From contig CAMXCT020003398.1 in the NCBI GenBank assembly GCA_947184155.2, positions 1 to 64,000 on the forward strand: 64,000 nucleotides of DNA. Reading direction: 5' to 3'. The stretch comes from Cladocopium goreaui (taxonomy: Eukaryota > Sar > Dinophyceae > Suessiales > Symbiodiniaceae). The position numbers and the translations under genes were made by a program. Numbering within the stretch: position 1 is the stretch's first letter; every line of letters begins with the position of its first letter. The notes below the pieces were generated by a model. That model did no database searches, was not told the origin of the DNA, and worked only from the letters and a program-made list of their open reading frames with translations. Below, in pieces: positions 29,629 to 42,088 of this stretch.

Positions 29629-29751
29629 GAAGCAGTTTTCCGTTTCAAATTTATTTGAGTTCCTCCTGGATTCAAATGGTTTGGCATGTTCAAACTTTAC
29701 AACACTCACACAATCCTACTTGCAGGATTCCGGTTATGGGCTAAGGGGTAG

Positions 29752-29862
29752 AATTTCTTGGGAACAATCAAAAACTTCATTTTGCCCAGGAAAGGCAAGA
29801 GCCTGATGGAGAAGCTGAAGCAAAAGAACCTTTGCGAGGAGGATGAGGATTTCCCTGGTTTT
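29752..29862 (+). CDS. Short exon ending at the microsatellite
   Basis: It reads NFLGTIKNFILPRKGKSLME KLKQKNLCEEDEDFP and then runs into the CTAT repeat, which is probably intronic. No continuation was found beyond the repeat. Confidence 0.5.
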
Positions 29863-29865
29863 CTT

Positions 29866-30172
29866 TCTTATCTATGTAATCTATGCAATCTATCTAATCT
29901 ATCTAATCTATCCTATCTATCTTTCCTTTCTATCCTATCTAATCTATCTAATCTATCTAATCTATCTATCTACCTAATCTATCTAATCTATCTAATCTAT
30001 CTAATCTATCCTATCTATCTTTCCTTTCTATCCTATCTATCTTTCCTTTCTATCCTATCTAATCTATCTAATCTATCTAATCTATCTATCTACCTAATCT
30101 ATCTAATCTATCTAATCTATCTAATCTATCCTATCTATCTTTCCTTTCTATCCTATCTATCCTATCTATCTT

Positions 30173-30212
<40 letters not shown>

Positions 30213-30496
30213 ATCTATCTAATCTATCTAATCTATCTAATCTATCTAATCTATCTAATCTATCTAATCTATCTAATCTAATCTATCTAATCTATCTAAT
30301 CTATCTAATCTATCCTATCTATCTTTCCTTTCTATCCTATCTAATCTATCTAATCTATCTATCTACCTAATCTATCTAATCTATCTAATCTATCTAATCT
30401 ATCTAATCTATCTAATCTATCTATTCTATCTAACCTATCTAATCTATCTAATCTATCTAATCTATCTAATCTATCTAATCTATCTAATCTATCTAT

Positions 30497-30548
<52 letters not shown>

Positions 30549-30827
30549 ATCTATCTAATCTATCTAATCTATCTAATCTATCTAATCTATCTAATCTATC
30601 TAATCTAATCTATCTAATCTATCTAATCTATCTAATCTATCCTATCTATCTTTCCTTTCTATCCTATCTAATCTATCTAATCTATCTATCTACCTAATCT
30701 ATCTAATCTATCTAATCTATCTAATCTATCTAATCTATCTAATCTATCCTATCTATCTTTTCCTTTCTATCCTATCTATCTTTCTATCTATCTATCTAAT
30801 CTATCCTATGTATTTTTCCTATCTTTC

Positions 30828-30878
<51 letters not shown>

Positions 30879-31557
30879 ATCTATCTAATCTATCTAATCT
30901 ATCTAATCTAATCTATCTCATCTATCTAATCTATCTAATCTATCCTATCTATCTATCTAATCTATCTAATCAATCTATCTAATCTATCTAATCTATCCTA
31001 TCTATCTTTCCTATCTTTCCTATCTATCTATCTGTCTATCTATCTATCTATCAATCTATCAATCTATCTATCTATCTATTTTTCTTTCTTATCTGTCTAA
31101 TCTATCTAATCTATCTATTCTATCTAATCTATCTAGTCTATCTAATCTATCTAATCTATCTATCTATCTATCTATCTATGTATCTATCTAATCTAATCTA
31201 ATCTAATCTAATCTAATCTAATCTAATCTAATCTAATCTAATCTAATCTAATCTAATCTATCTAACCTATCTAATCTTTTTTCCTATCTTTCCTTTCTAT
31301 CTATCTATCAATCAATCAATCAATCTTATCTATCTCATCTATCTTGTCTATCTATCTATCTATCTAATCTAACCTATTCTAATCTAATCTAATCTAACCT
31401 AATCTAACCTAATCTAATCTAATCTAGTCTAATTTAAGCTAATCTTTCTAATCTATCTAATCTATCTCTTCTTTCTCATCTATCTAATCTATCTAATCTA
31501 TCTAATGTATCTAATCTATCTAATCTATCTATCTATCTATCGATCAACCGATCGATC

Positions 31558-31588
<31 letters not shown>

Positions 31589-31603
31589 CTATCTATCTCT
31601 CTT

Positions 31604-31643
<40 letters not shown>

Positions 31644-31661
31644 ATCTATCTATCTATCTAT
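29866..31661. repeat. 1.8-kb CTAT/CTAAT microsatellite
   Basis: Mixed (ATCT)n and (ATCTATCTA)n tracts, with (AATCT)n at 31,190-31,260 and larger duplicated blocks such as the TTTCCTTTCTATCC block at 29,921, 30,020 and 30,050. It is stop-free in places and gives spurious leucine/isoleucine/serine reading frames. Confidence 0.97.
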
Positions 31662-32032
31662 GTAAAAGGTCTGCACTATCATCAAAATGCTATTCAACAC
31701 CCAAGCCAACCCTGAACCAAACCAAAATATACAGTACACGAACCTTATGTAAATAGATCTTAAACCAACACTATGATCGAAGGAAGTTTAGAAGTTAAAC
31801 TTCCGACAATCTGGAGAGATGAAAAGCAGAGGTGACAGCAGTCATAGAGTCAGAAAGGGGAAAGACCAGAAGCAAGAAGATGCAGGTGCGCGAAAAGGTA
31901 GGAAAGTCGCGAAACACTGTGTTTTTTCGATGTTTTGTTGCTCCGGAGAGTCGAAAAGTAGGCTCGCTAAAGCGGCGGGTGCGGAGACATCTGGGGAGAT
32001 GAGAGATGAAAAGTTGCACGTCGTTGTGGCGA
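31662..32032. other. Unassigned stretch
   Basis: It includes CCCAAGCCAACCCTGAACC, weakly telomere-like, and sequence grading into the 94-bp repeat. No gene is supported. Confidence 0.4.
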
Positions 32033-32408
32033 GAAGCAGATTTTGAAGTGAAAAGGCACAAAACACCTCAGCGCCGGAGCACTTTTGGAAGTTGCGATGT
32101 TGAAAAAGTGCACGGCATTGTGGCGGGAAGCACATTTGGAAGTCAAAATGTACAAAACATAGCATGTTCGGAGCATTTTTGGAAGTTGAGATGTTGAAAA
32201 AGTGCACGTTGCTGTGGCGCGAAGCACATTTCCAAGCCAAAAGTTGCAAAGCACGTCGGGTCCGGAGCATTTTTGGAAGTTGAGATGTTGAAAAAGTGCA
32301 CGCTGCTGTGGCGCGAAGCACATTTCCAACTCAAAAGTGTTAAAAACTGAGGGTCTCGGAGACATTTTGGACGTCCGGACGTCGTTTTGTGTGGCAGGCG
32401 CAGTGGAT
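32033..32408. repeat. 94-bp tandem repeat, four units
   Basis: GAAGCACATTT-like unit starts lie at 32,033, 32,127, 32,221 and 32,315, exactly 94 bp apart. Shared blocks are GGAGCATTTTTGGAAG and GATGTTGAAAAAGTGCACG. Decayed versions containing GTGGCAGGCGCA continue to about 32,700. Confidence 0.92.
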
Positions 32409-32771
32409 TGCGCACCGTGTCAAAAGTGACTCAAACGTTTGGGTTTTGTAGCATTTTCAAAAACGATGGCAGGCGTGGGACATTTGAAGAGGATCTGCAA
32501 AGATGCTTTTTTCGTGGCAGGCGCAGTACAAGAGGCATCTTCAGCAGAGATGTTCGGAGGTCAAGGAGCAGATTTCCTGAGAGAGGTTGCATTTCGGAGC
32601 ATCAGATCATCAGCTTTGTCAAGATGATTTTTCGTGACAGGTGCAGCACTTCGTATGACCTGGACTCATGTTTTCGTGGCAGGCGCAATACTTTAGAGAC
32701 ATGGCATGGAAAAATCGCAAAACGCATTGGTACGAGGCCGTCAGCTCTGCGCTCAACTTTCCATTTTTGAA

Positions 32772-32955
32772 GGAAGTCTCGCAGAATTGCTTCGTTTTCG
32801 TTGTTGTCAACTTCAAAAAGTGAGAAAGTCTCGCAGAATTGCTTCGTTTTTGATGCCAACTTCAAAAATTGAGAAAGTCTTGCAGAATTGCTTCGTTTTC
32901 GATGTTGTCCAATTCCAAAAATTGAAGAAGTGTCGCAGAAATGCTTCGTTGCGGA
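32772..32955. repeat. 50-55-bp tandem repeat, four units
   Basis: GTCTCGCAGAATTGCTTCG recurs about every 50-55 bp (32,776, 32,828, 32,877 and a diverged 32,930), with TTCAAAAA...TTGAGAA between. Confidence 0.88.
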
Positions 32956-32961
32956 CATTCG

Positions 32962-33468
32962 ACTACACTAACTACAACTTCACTACACTACACTACAACT
33001 ACACTTCACTACATTGCACTGCATTACACTACACAACAACTTCAACTACAACTACACTACAACTACACCACAACTACACCACAACGACAACTACAACTAC
33101 ACCAGAGCTACAACTACAACTACACTACCACTGCACTACAACTACAGTACAACTACGCTACAACTACATGACAGTTACAACTACACTACAGCTACACTAC
33201 ACTAGACTAGACTACATTACATTACACTACACTACACTACATTACATTACATCGCACTACACACATTACACCTACACTACATTACACCACAACTGCAATT
33301 ACAACTACACTACAACTACAACTACATTACGCTACAACTACGACTACACTAGACTACAACTACAACTACACTACACTACAACTACGACTGCACTAGACTA
33401 CAACTACATTACACTACAACTACACCACACTACACTACATTACGCTACACTACGCTGCACTGCCTCCA
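32962..33468. repeat. ACTACA/ACAACT microsatellite
   Basis: About 500 bp of (ACTAC)n and (ACAACT)n mixtures. Open frames through it encode only threonine/tyrosine/asparagine runs and are artefacts. 33,469-33,750 holds nothing recognised. Confidence 0.96.
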
Positions 33469-33750
33469 ACCACCTTTCGATCCATCAGTGGGTTCGCTCT
33501 GCCATTCTTGCATCACACCAACTCACCTCTCCTATAGTTTGCTATCTCTGAAACTTCCGCCACCGCATTGTGCGGTACTACTGGTAACATCCAATGAAAC
33601 TATGTGCATCGTTGTGCCTCAACCTACATTCTACATGTTTCCAGGGTGCATGTCGTGTAGTATTTACACCTTAAGTATCACATTCAACCCAGCACCTTAC
33701 GTGTGAAAACAGGTGTCTTCAATCTGCTTTGGGGGGAGGCGCTGCGCCCT

Positions 33751-33968
33751 TGTTTTTGTTTTCTGTGGACCCTATGGGGTATATAGCATGAGTGCTGAGC
33801 ACAGTTTGAATACGCTGTCAAGGCTCAAGAGAGATATAGAGGTACAGTCTGGATTAGGCGCAGTACTGACTTGGCTAATAGGCCTGAGAGTGAAAACAGT
33901 GCTTGCAGCCTGAGAAGACGCTTTAGCTGATCCTAGCTTCTTGAATAGGACGCTATTGCCCCTCTTCA
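33751..33968 (+). repeat. 5' LTR of element 2
   Basis: Aligns with 49,003-49,222 almost throughout, sharing GGGGTATATAGCATGAG, GGCTCAAGAGAGATATAGAGG and GCTGATCCTAGCTTCTTGAA. TG...CA ends. The TATATAG at about 33,780 could be a TATA-like promoter box. GCCCT precedes it. Confidence 0.9.
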
Positions 33969-33970
33969 AG

Positions 33971-33982
33971 TGGTAGCGGAGC
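33971..33982 (+). other. Primer-binding site (initiator Met tRNA type)
   Basis: TGGTAGCGGAGC lies 2 nt after the LTR. Eukaryotic initiator Met tRNA ends ...CTCTGCTACCA, whose complement is TGGTAGCAGAG, so one mismatch. This tRNA primes many copia elements. Confidence 0.8.
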
Positions 33983-33987
33983 TGTGG

Positions 33988-35500
33988 TCCTGCATTGCAG
34001 GTGAGCTCCAGGTAGAGCCCATAATGCATAGCCATGGCTATGATGACTTCGACATTGTCGATGAGCATGACTCCTATGCAATGAGACGTTCAGGACCCTC
34101 ACAACCTGCTATACATATGACTCAACAGATGACCACAAAAGTAGCCCCTTCTTATGATGGAAGAACCAGTTTCTTTGCGTATGAAGATGCAGTTGGTGAT
34201 TGGTGTGATATCACTGAGTTGGAGCCGAGAAACGTGGACCTGCTGTGAGGAACAGACTCGAAGGAGAAGCAGCTGTTTACAAAACAATTGTTAGACAGAG
34301 ACCGGAGGGATCCTGCAAACGGTGTGAACTATTTCAAAAGGTTTTTACGACCACATTTCATCAAAGGTGAGCAGAACGTGTTCCTGTATAGGTTTACGCA
34401 GTTCATGAAACACAACAGAGGTTCTATGGATCTTCAACGTTGGATGACTCGATTTCAGATTACTGGCAATAGACTTATTGAGTCTTGGATGGATCTACTA
34501 CCAGATGTAGAGATGACCAATCCTGAAGCCGCAGTATACATCGAACAACAACGTCAAGCTCATGTACAACAACAGCAGAACCTAGCAGGCATCGCAGCAC
34601 AACCAGGACAACCACATGCAGCAGTTGCTTGGACAGATGAACTAGCATAAGAAGCATTCAATCAGTTCGTGACAAACAGGCGCGTGAGACAAAGGATGGC
34701 TTTCCCATTGGGAGACAACTTATCAGCATTGATATGTGTAAGTCTGGCAGATCTCACACAAGATCAGAGAAACACACTCACAAGCATCATGACTCACAGA
34801 GGCAGAACATTAGATCAATACAACATCACAGAACTCCGCGATATTTTCTTGGAAATGTTTCGCACAACAAAGACATCAGTAGACAATCCAATGATTCAGC
34901 CATCTGCTATTGGGCAGAGAAGACCTTTCCTCGTTCTGGAAGAAGGTGAACCAGAAGGAAGACGACGCCAACTACACATGGTTTCAGAGAAGGTTCCAAG
35001 GCAGGCAAACCAGACGAGGAGGAAAAGGCAAAGGTAAGAGAAAAGGACGTGGCAAAGGCCGAGGAGGAAGGAGATTCTTCAGGCCAAGAAGGAAAGGCAA
35101 AGGAAAAGGAAGAGAAGAAAAGGACGTGCCCACATGGTGGGTGAAGAAGAATATGAAGAAGAATGGCAAGAGACAGAAGAATGGAATGAGACATGGCAAG
35201 GTGGCTATTGGGCCGAAGAAGAGAACTGGAATGAAGGCTCATGGGTCGACGATGATCTGTACTACAAGGATGAGCATGGATTTCCAGAGGAAAGGAAAAG
35301 GTAAAGGCAAAGGAAAGAAAGGCAAGAAAGGCAAGGATGATGAAGGCAAAGGTGGCAAGCCAGGAGATGGAAAAGGAAAATCCAACTATGTGCAACCACA
35401 GACCCCATCACTTCCTGCTCCACAACAACAAGCTCACTATTCATCAGCAGCAAGCTCATCAGGGCATGGTTTTCTTGCAACTGTTGAGACAGAATGCTAG
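33988..35500 (+). pseudogene. Gag-like region of element 2
   Basis: Coherent pieces in shifting frames: DDFDIVDEHDSYAMRRSGPS, FFAYEDAVGDWCDITELEP, VNYFKRFLRPHFIKGEQNVF, MDLQRWMTRFQITGNRLIES, LADLTQDQRNTLTSIMTHRG, then a long lysine/glycine tail (KGKGKGKKGKKGKDDEG). Breaks: a shift near 34,250-34,285, TAA at 34,648 and a shift near 35,000. The pattern, a helical capsid-like part followed by a basic nucleocapsid-like tail without zinc knuckle, fits a copia gag. Decay is clear. Confidence 0.7.
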
Positions 35501-35677
35501 AGTTGAGACATTGTCAGCAACCTATGAAGAGCAAGAATACAAGAGAAGAACTCGACGAGGTGGACAAAACAAACGAGATGAGACGGCACGGCAAAACCTG
35601 GAAGAGCGCAAACGTTTTCCTGTTTTGGTAGGTGAAGTCTCTGCTTTACAACAGCTCTGAGATGTCAACCTCATCCA

Positions 35678-36420
35678 GTGCCCGTTGGACCTCAGTCGAG
35701 TGAGGCTTCATTGAAGCCATGTGAGAAAGGCACATCGTTTTTCATGTATGGATGCTTTGACTCATCAAAGGCATCACCTGAGGATCGAAGTGCTTTTTCA
35801 TTTCATACCAATCAACCTGATCTGGCATGTGAGAATTGTCTAGCTTTTCACAATGAGAATTCTGCTCCACCAGCTGTGTGTATTTTTGGCCTTGGATGCA
35901 CAAGAGCCATGGGCTCTCGGAAGGCAGTTGATGCATTTTGCAGATATGTTGACTCACATCCAAATTGTGGACTATGGTATGAGATCAATCAGCAAATTCG
36001 AGATTTTCCTTTGCAAACTCACAACAATCCAAGTGTACCTCAAGTGTACTGAAAAGATTGTCATCTACATGTATGATCATGGATGGACATCTCAGTTCAC
36101 AGAGTTCGACATTGTCGAGGAAGGTGATGTCCCATTGATGATGTCACTTCTACAGATGAGAAACCTTGGATTTCAACTTGAACTTACACCAGAGAAAGCT
36201 TATTTGTCCTGTGCACGTATTGGCATGCGAAAAATGGTTTTGAGAACTGCTATAAGCACTCATCTCATCCTGGATTTGCAAGATGTTGCATGGTACATGG
36301 GACAAGTGTATTTCAAGACACCAACGCGCAAGAGCCCCCCCCACAAACCGATCACTTTGAGTACAGCCAGATTACTGTTCAACAAGATCCTGACGAAGAA
36401 GGTGATGCATTTGTAACTGG
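35678..36420 (+). pseudogene. Aspartic-protease region of element 2, catalytic Asp lost
   Basis: The first frame contains SFFMYGCFDSSKASPEDRSA, an L/A-C-x2-C-like ACENCLAFHNE and IFGLGCTRAMGSRKAVDAF. The D-T/S-G expected of retropepsin is G-L-G here, so the active-site aspartate is missing. A stop at 36,050 and a shift lead to the second frame (FTEFDIVEEGDVPLMMSLLQ, LILDLQDVAWYMGQVYF). The identification as protease is by position and the GCTRAMGSR context. Confidence 0.55.
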
Positions 36421-36447
36421 TGACTACTGGCACGGCAAGTTGATTCA

Positions 36448-38330
36448 TTGAGAAAAGAACTCATTCGACATCACAGAGACAAACGACAGTATCTCCATGA
36501 GATGACACGATGTGAGAAGGCACCTATTCCTAGAGAACACCTTCTTGATGAACGTGAGACACACATTGAGCACATCGGCAACAAGAAGAAGGAGGTCAAG
36601 AAGGACAACTGGCGTGACGAGAAGAAGAGGTTCTCAGACAAACAGGAAGGTTTCTGGAAGGGCAAGTCTATATCTATAAGATCAAGGACGACTATGAGAT
36701 CCCTGAAGGTGCCGTGAGGTCTGATATTGATCGTCAAGCCAAGCTTTTCAGAGGAAACCTTGATGATATCATGTTTCCAGCAGAATCCTCTTCATCAAAA
36801 CCGTCAGATGTACAGAAAAAGCCAAGCTCACCAGAGGAGGCAGGCAAGAAGAAGAAAGGACCGAGCTTGAAAAAGATTGAGCCAGGTCCCAAACCTGCTA
36901 TTCGACATGTAGGCAAACGCAAACCTGTAGTTGTGGTTGATCCCCACAAAGGTTCATCATCGAAGAAACCTAGTGGTTCAAAACCTGATGATGATGGTGT
37001 TGATGAACTTGACAAGATTGCCAAGGATGAACCTGAACCTTCAGTGTTTGGTGATGATCAACCAATATCTGTTCCTGCACGTCGTAAGAAGCAAGATTCA
37101 GAAAGTCAGATTGAGAAACTAGGTAGTGATGCTCTTGAGCCTAGGCGGGTTTCTGTTCCACTACCTGGTAGTGAAGTGCAAGCCATGACACCAGCTCTCC
37201 GAAAGATGTTGAAAAAGCTTGAAGATACAGTTGAACTGTACAAGCAGCTTCATGTCAAGCATTATCACATGTCACCAACTCAATTCAGAAGAAGGACTTC
37301 CATGTTGGGTCTTCCTGATTCTGTTTATGAGAAGTATGAAGATGTGGTGAACAAGTGTCGTGTGTGTAGTACTTCAGTTGCACCACCGCCGAGAGCCAGG
37401 ATTTGAGGCATTAGGTCGTCCAACTTTGGAGATGCCATCTTTGTTGACCATGCCGAGATTTTGTTGAGGAAGAACAAGTACGTGGTGTTGCTTGTTCTTG
37501 ATGGTGCATCGAACTTACTTTGGGCTACGGCAGACAACTCAATGAACAACAAAGAGACTATTCAGGCTCTGAGGTTGTGGACCGATGAGAACAATTGTTT
37601 GCCTAAATCCATTGTAGGTGATGAAGCTTTCTTTCAAGAAGACTTTCTGACTTATTATCGAACACGGTATCAAGGAATGTCCTTGTGGACCAAGGACACC
37701 ATGGCCAAACAGAGCTGAATCAGTCAGACTCTTCAAACGTCAATGGCAGATAATGTCAAAGAATCCTGAAGATGATAGAAGATGATAGATTCAAAGGAGT
37801 GACAGTTAGAGAAGCTATCAAACGTACTGTTTGGGCCAGCAATACTCAACTCACTATCAGTGGTTATTCTCCTTTGGAAATTGCTACTGGTAGACGACCT
37901 CCAGATCTGTTGGACATTGAGACCTCTGATCCTGCTCAACTGAGCATTGAACCTTTAGTTGAAGACAGAACACAACAGGAGTTGCAGAGGTTGGCATTGA
38001 AGGCACATCAAGAGGCAAGACAGGCAGCCGATCTTAGGCATGACATGGCCAAGAGGGCTATGCCTTCTGATGGTCCATACAAACCAGGTGAAAAGGTTTT
38101 TGTTTGGATGTCTCCTGCCAACGCTAACTCTATTTCGTCTAAGGCATTAAGGAAGGAAAGATGGATCAGAGGTACTGTGATCTCACAGGAAGGTGCTATG
38201 GTCAACATTCAAGTAGACAATGCTGTCAGGCGTGTCAATCAATCGAAGGTCAGACGTGATCATGTTGAATGGCATGATGTTGCTGTTCCTGGACTTGACA
38301 ATCCAGATCCTGCTCCACTTGCTTTACAAG
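36448..38330 (+). pseudogene. Integrase region of element 2
   Basis: Basic helical pre-integrase, then zinc residues (KHYHMSPTQF and CRVC, about 37,258-37,370), a TGA at 37,404, the core with FVDHAEI (aspartate about 37,446), VGDEAFFQEDF (aspartate about 37,620) and, after a frame change near 37,690, PNRAESVRLF with the likely catalytic glutamate. The C-terminal part VREAIKRTVWASNTQLTISG, SPLEIATGRRPPDLL and an SH3-like GEKVFVW...RGTVISQ end the domain. All three acidic residues survive, but one stop and at least one shift split the gene. Confidence 0.75.
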
Positions 38331-39334
38331 ATGAAGATGACTATGAACCAGAAATGAATGCCTCTTTTGCTGAGGCTTATCTTGGTGAACAATGTCATTG
38401 GTTCTGTCAGTCTGGCAAGTGTGATGTAGTTGAACTACTGACCAGCAACACTGGCCTTAGTTGGCATATGTCCAGAATGAACATGAAGGTTGGAGAACCG
38501 ATTGATCACAAACATGAGTTCAGTTTCAACAGTAAGACGAAACAGTATGAGGTGTGGAAACAACTTGAAACACTTGATCCTGAATATGTGTTGATCACAA
38601 ATCCTTTAAATTCATGGAAACACTCGATATACAAGTTTTGCCTTGAAGTGATGAAATGGCAAACTGATCGAGGAAAAGGATTTATTGTGATTGCACCTCC
38701 TGACTCAGGAATTGCCAAGTTCTTGAAACAGAAGAAACTTGAGAACGATAGGATCAAGTACGTGCTTGCTCAACACAACTTTGACATGACCAATAATTGT
38801 CGATGCAACATGGCTATCAAGTCATTGTTTATGTTCTATAACTATGAAGATGATTTTGGCTTGTTTGAACCAAGGTATGCCTTCACTCATGAAGGGAAAC
38901 TTTGGAATGATCCACAATGGAAGACATTGCCATCACGTTTGTGTTCATTTGTCGCACACTTCACACAGCTTGTTCCACGGAAGGACATGAGACAGAACTT
39001 TCTTGTCGAAGATTTGTTGAGTGATTTTGATGATGGAGCACTCTGTGGTGCTTCAATGTTGTTGGATCGTGGCGCGGAGTGTTCACGCTTGTTGCAAGAC
39101 TTGCATCATGTTGAGACTTCAGTTCCTGTGCTCTTGATGCACATACTTCCACAGAAGTTCACCACTCAGTTGCCTATCCAAACATTGAGAAAGATTGATC
39201 AGTTACCAAGAAGTACAGAGGCTAGTGTCAGAGAATCAACTGATCCCAGGATCATTGAACTGATCCCTGGGTTGAAGGATATCAGACAGAAGACATTGCC
39301 TCAAATGTACTTTGAAGTATGCAGAGTTTTTTGA
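38331..39334 (+). pseudogene. Spacer domain between integrase and RT (Rossmann-like?)
   Basis: One frame, open to TGA at 39,332: HWFCQSGKCDVVELLTSNTG, PEYVLITNPLNSWKHSIYKF, GKGFIVIAPPDSGIAKFLK, VLAQHNFDMTNNCRCNMAIK. The alternation of strands and IAPPDSG resembles the P-P/P-C loop of nucleotide- or SAM-binding folds. Element 1 has a different methyltransferase-like spacer at the same place in the polyprotein. Function unknown. Confidence 0.5.
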
Positions 39335-40430
39335 GGAACTTATGGACGTGTGAATCCTTTGTTCCAACATCCTGAAGGTGCTGTTTTGCTTATTTGGAAA
39401 CCTGGTGATTATGATCGTGTTTACCTCATGTTTGTGTCACAGTTGTATCCACATCACAGACAATTCAACATTCATGATTGGAGCATGATCGTCTATTCAG
39501 TTGAGACTACTGGTGCAATCAAGAGGAGAGTTGAACATCCTCCAACATCAAATGATTCACCAGATGACGCTGATCCAATGCATCCCGATCAGCATGGTGG
39601 TGTTCCTCCTGTTGAACCAGATGATGGTGCTGATGTTCCTATACCTGATGAACCAGATGATCCCTCTGGATGATGACAATCAGCCTGACTATCCAACTGG
39701 ACCAGATCCAGATGATGCTGATAATGATGAAGAATATTTCATCCCAGATGATTCTGGACCACCACCAGGAGATGACATGGACATATCAGGAGTAATTCAG
39801 GACTCGGGGGAAACAGTTCCTATTGATTCAAGTTCTTCATCAACCCCGTTCTCAAATCCTGATATGCCAATTGAACAGATTGCTGATCCTGGGGATGATG
39901 GTCCTTCACCAGGAGATGATCCAATTTCAGAACCTCAGAGTCCAAAGGAAGCAAAGAGAATTTGCTGTTGATTCTTCTGATGCTTTGCCAAAGGCAAAGG
40001 CCAAGGTTATCATCAAGAGGCCAAAGGTACAGTTACCAGGTCACGTTCAACCAGTTTCAGTTCCTATGAAGAAGGATGATGTCTATCAAGAAGATGAAGG
40101 ACTTTCACATGACCCTCAAGCCTCCAGTTCGAATGATACCTCGATTCCATTGCCGACGACGACGCCTACGTCCTTTGTGCCAGGCGACTATGCGCAGCAA
40201 GAACAACAACCATCACAACCAGCACAGGAAACTGAGGATGAAGTTATCTTATCATACTGATGATACTCCTGTGTTGACTGAAGAAGAAATATCTCAACTT
40301 CAAAAAGAAGATGCTGACACTGAACCTTACAATTCCGACAGTTCTCATTTTGTTGATGTTGATGGTACTGTTTTTGTTCCATTGAATCCCAAGCTTCATG
40401 CTGCTCCTGATTTTGGTTCATATGATGTTA
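39335..40430 (+). pseudogene. Acidic proline-rich linker of element 2
   Basis: Short overlapping frames (VEPDDGADVPIPDEPDDP; DNQPDYPTGPDPDDADNDEE; PKAKAKVIIKRPKVQLPGHV) read as a disordered linker that changes frame near 39,660 and 39,970. No domain is recognised. Confidence 0.5.
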
Positions 40431-42071
40431 CTGGTTTCAAACAGTTTGAACAGTATTTGGCCAAGAATGTTAAGAAACAGCCAAAGGCTGAATCAGTGAT
40501 CAGTCAAGAAGTTTTGAGAAAGTATGCCAAGGAGATCAAACAAGCCAAGCTTGAAGAATTCAGAAGTTTTCTGGATTTCACTGCCATGACATTCTGTGAC
40601 AAGAGACGTCGTAAGATTGATAACTATGTCACTGGAAGATGGGTGCTAACCATCAAGGTTGATAAGGATGGCCAGTTTAAGAAGTTCAAGGCTAGATGGG
40701 CTTGTCGTGGATTTCAAGATGCTCAAAAGTATGACTTACAAACAGGCAGTCCCACGGCTACCAGGTATGGATTCCGTGTGGCATCTCAGCATGCCGCTTC
40801 AATGTTCTGGGATTTACTCCATCTGGACTTGAAAACTGCCTTCCTTCAGGGGGAAACATACGACTTAGACCGCTGCGTTATCCATGTTCAGTTGCCTACT
40901 GACATCGGTTTGCCCCCTTACTTGGTTGGTTTATGCACTCGTTCAGTTTACGGTGTTGCGGACGCACCACGTCGGTGGTGGAACCGTCTTGGCAAATTTC
41001 TGATTTCACTTGGCATTCAACCAACAAGAGCTGACAGATGCACATATGTGTGCTATGATGGTGCTTTCAAGGAACCAAAACAAGTTCACTTTTCCGACTC
41101 TGAGGCAACAGAACCAGCACAAGTATCCTACTATGGCGCAGGCTCGCCCTCAGGCGAGGTAGCGCGGGATGAATCCTCCGACATAGCTGAGGAAGTTCAT
41201 AAGTCTCTTATGGTTGAAGAAAGAGATTGTTTTCAGCTTGTTATCAACAACCCCAAACCTGGAAACAGAGGAAGAACCACAAGGAGAAGAAAGTTGAAGA
41301 TTGTGCATGAACACCAGTTGTTGATGCTGACATGTTGAAGTTCTTGGAATCTGTCGGGCATAAACCTGGTTGGTATCCTTTTGAGAATGGTCATGCACAA
41401 GTTGCTTATCGTGCTCAATCACTCAGGACTCCTGATCCTTATTATGATCGAAAGAAGGTCCACTTGAGGACTTCAATTGTCAAGAAGCTGAAGTTCTTGT
41501 TTCAGTCTTCTTACCTTCAGAGCGTACGTACCTTGCCACAACACCACAGTTGACACCTGATATTGTTGAAGAACTCTTGGAACATTTCATGGATCCAGTG
41601 AATGGCAGTAATGCCAAGGGTCGAAAACCGATTGGCATGTGTTGTCTTCATGTTGATGACTTGTTTATTGCTGGCACTCCAGAGTTGCTGAAGAAGTTCA
41701 AAAGAGTTATCAGGTCACAATTCAAGATTGGTCATGAAGACATTAATGACTTGATGTTCACTGGTCAGCGTGTCAAGTGGGTGATTGATGAGAAGACTAA
41801 GAAGAAATCTCACATCACTGTTGAACAATCCTTGTGTGTCAGTGAATTGACTGAAGTTGTGGTTCCTAAAGGTTGGAAGGATGAAGACAAGTGTGACAAG
41901 GATTTACACACTGCGTATCAATCTCTTCTTGGTAGTATCAGTTGGTTGCAGTCAAGAACACAGTTCCAGGCATGTTATCAGTTTTCACGTTGTGCTTCTG
42001 CAGCAGCTGCTCCAACCATAGGTGATTGTAAGGCATTGAACAAAATCCTATGGAACTCATGTTCTGGCTAA
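40431..42071 (+). pseudogene. Reverse transcriptase of element 2, split and interrupted
   Basis: RYAKEIKQAKLEEFRSFLDF, YVTGRWVLTIKVDKDGQFKKF KARWACRGFQD, then LLHLDLKTAFLQGETYDL (first catalytic aspartate, about 40,828), SVYGVADAPRRWWNRLGKFL. The frame stops at 41,336 and resumes from 41,550 with CCLHVDDLFIAGTPEL (HVDD, about 41,647). Between the two catalytic blocks lies extra sequence of roughly 150-200 codons, including a GSPSGEV peptide encoded by a CTCA-loop hairpin. Such an insertion between palm motifs is unusual. Confidence 0.82.
41143..41158. repeat. CTCA-loop hairpin 1 (in RT gene)
   Basis: CTCGCC-CTCA-GGCGAG: 6-bp stem, 4-nt loop. In frame it encodes SPSGE. Confidence 0.85.
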
Positions 42072-42088
42072 TTTAAGGTGACCCTCGG

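Noticed and set aside
29758..30213. Leucine/serine-rich membrane protein over the CTAT repeat
   Set aside because: Translation of a microsatellite; only the first 35 residues are an exon.
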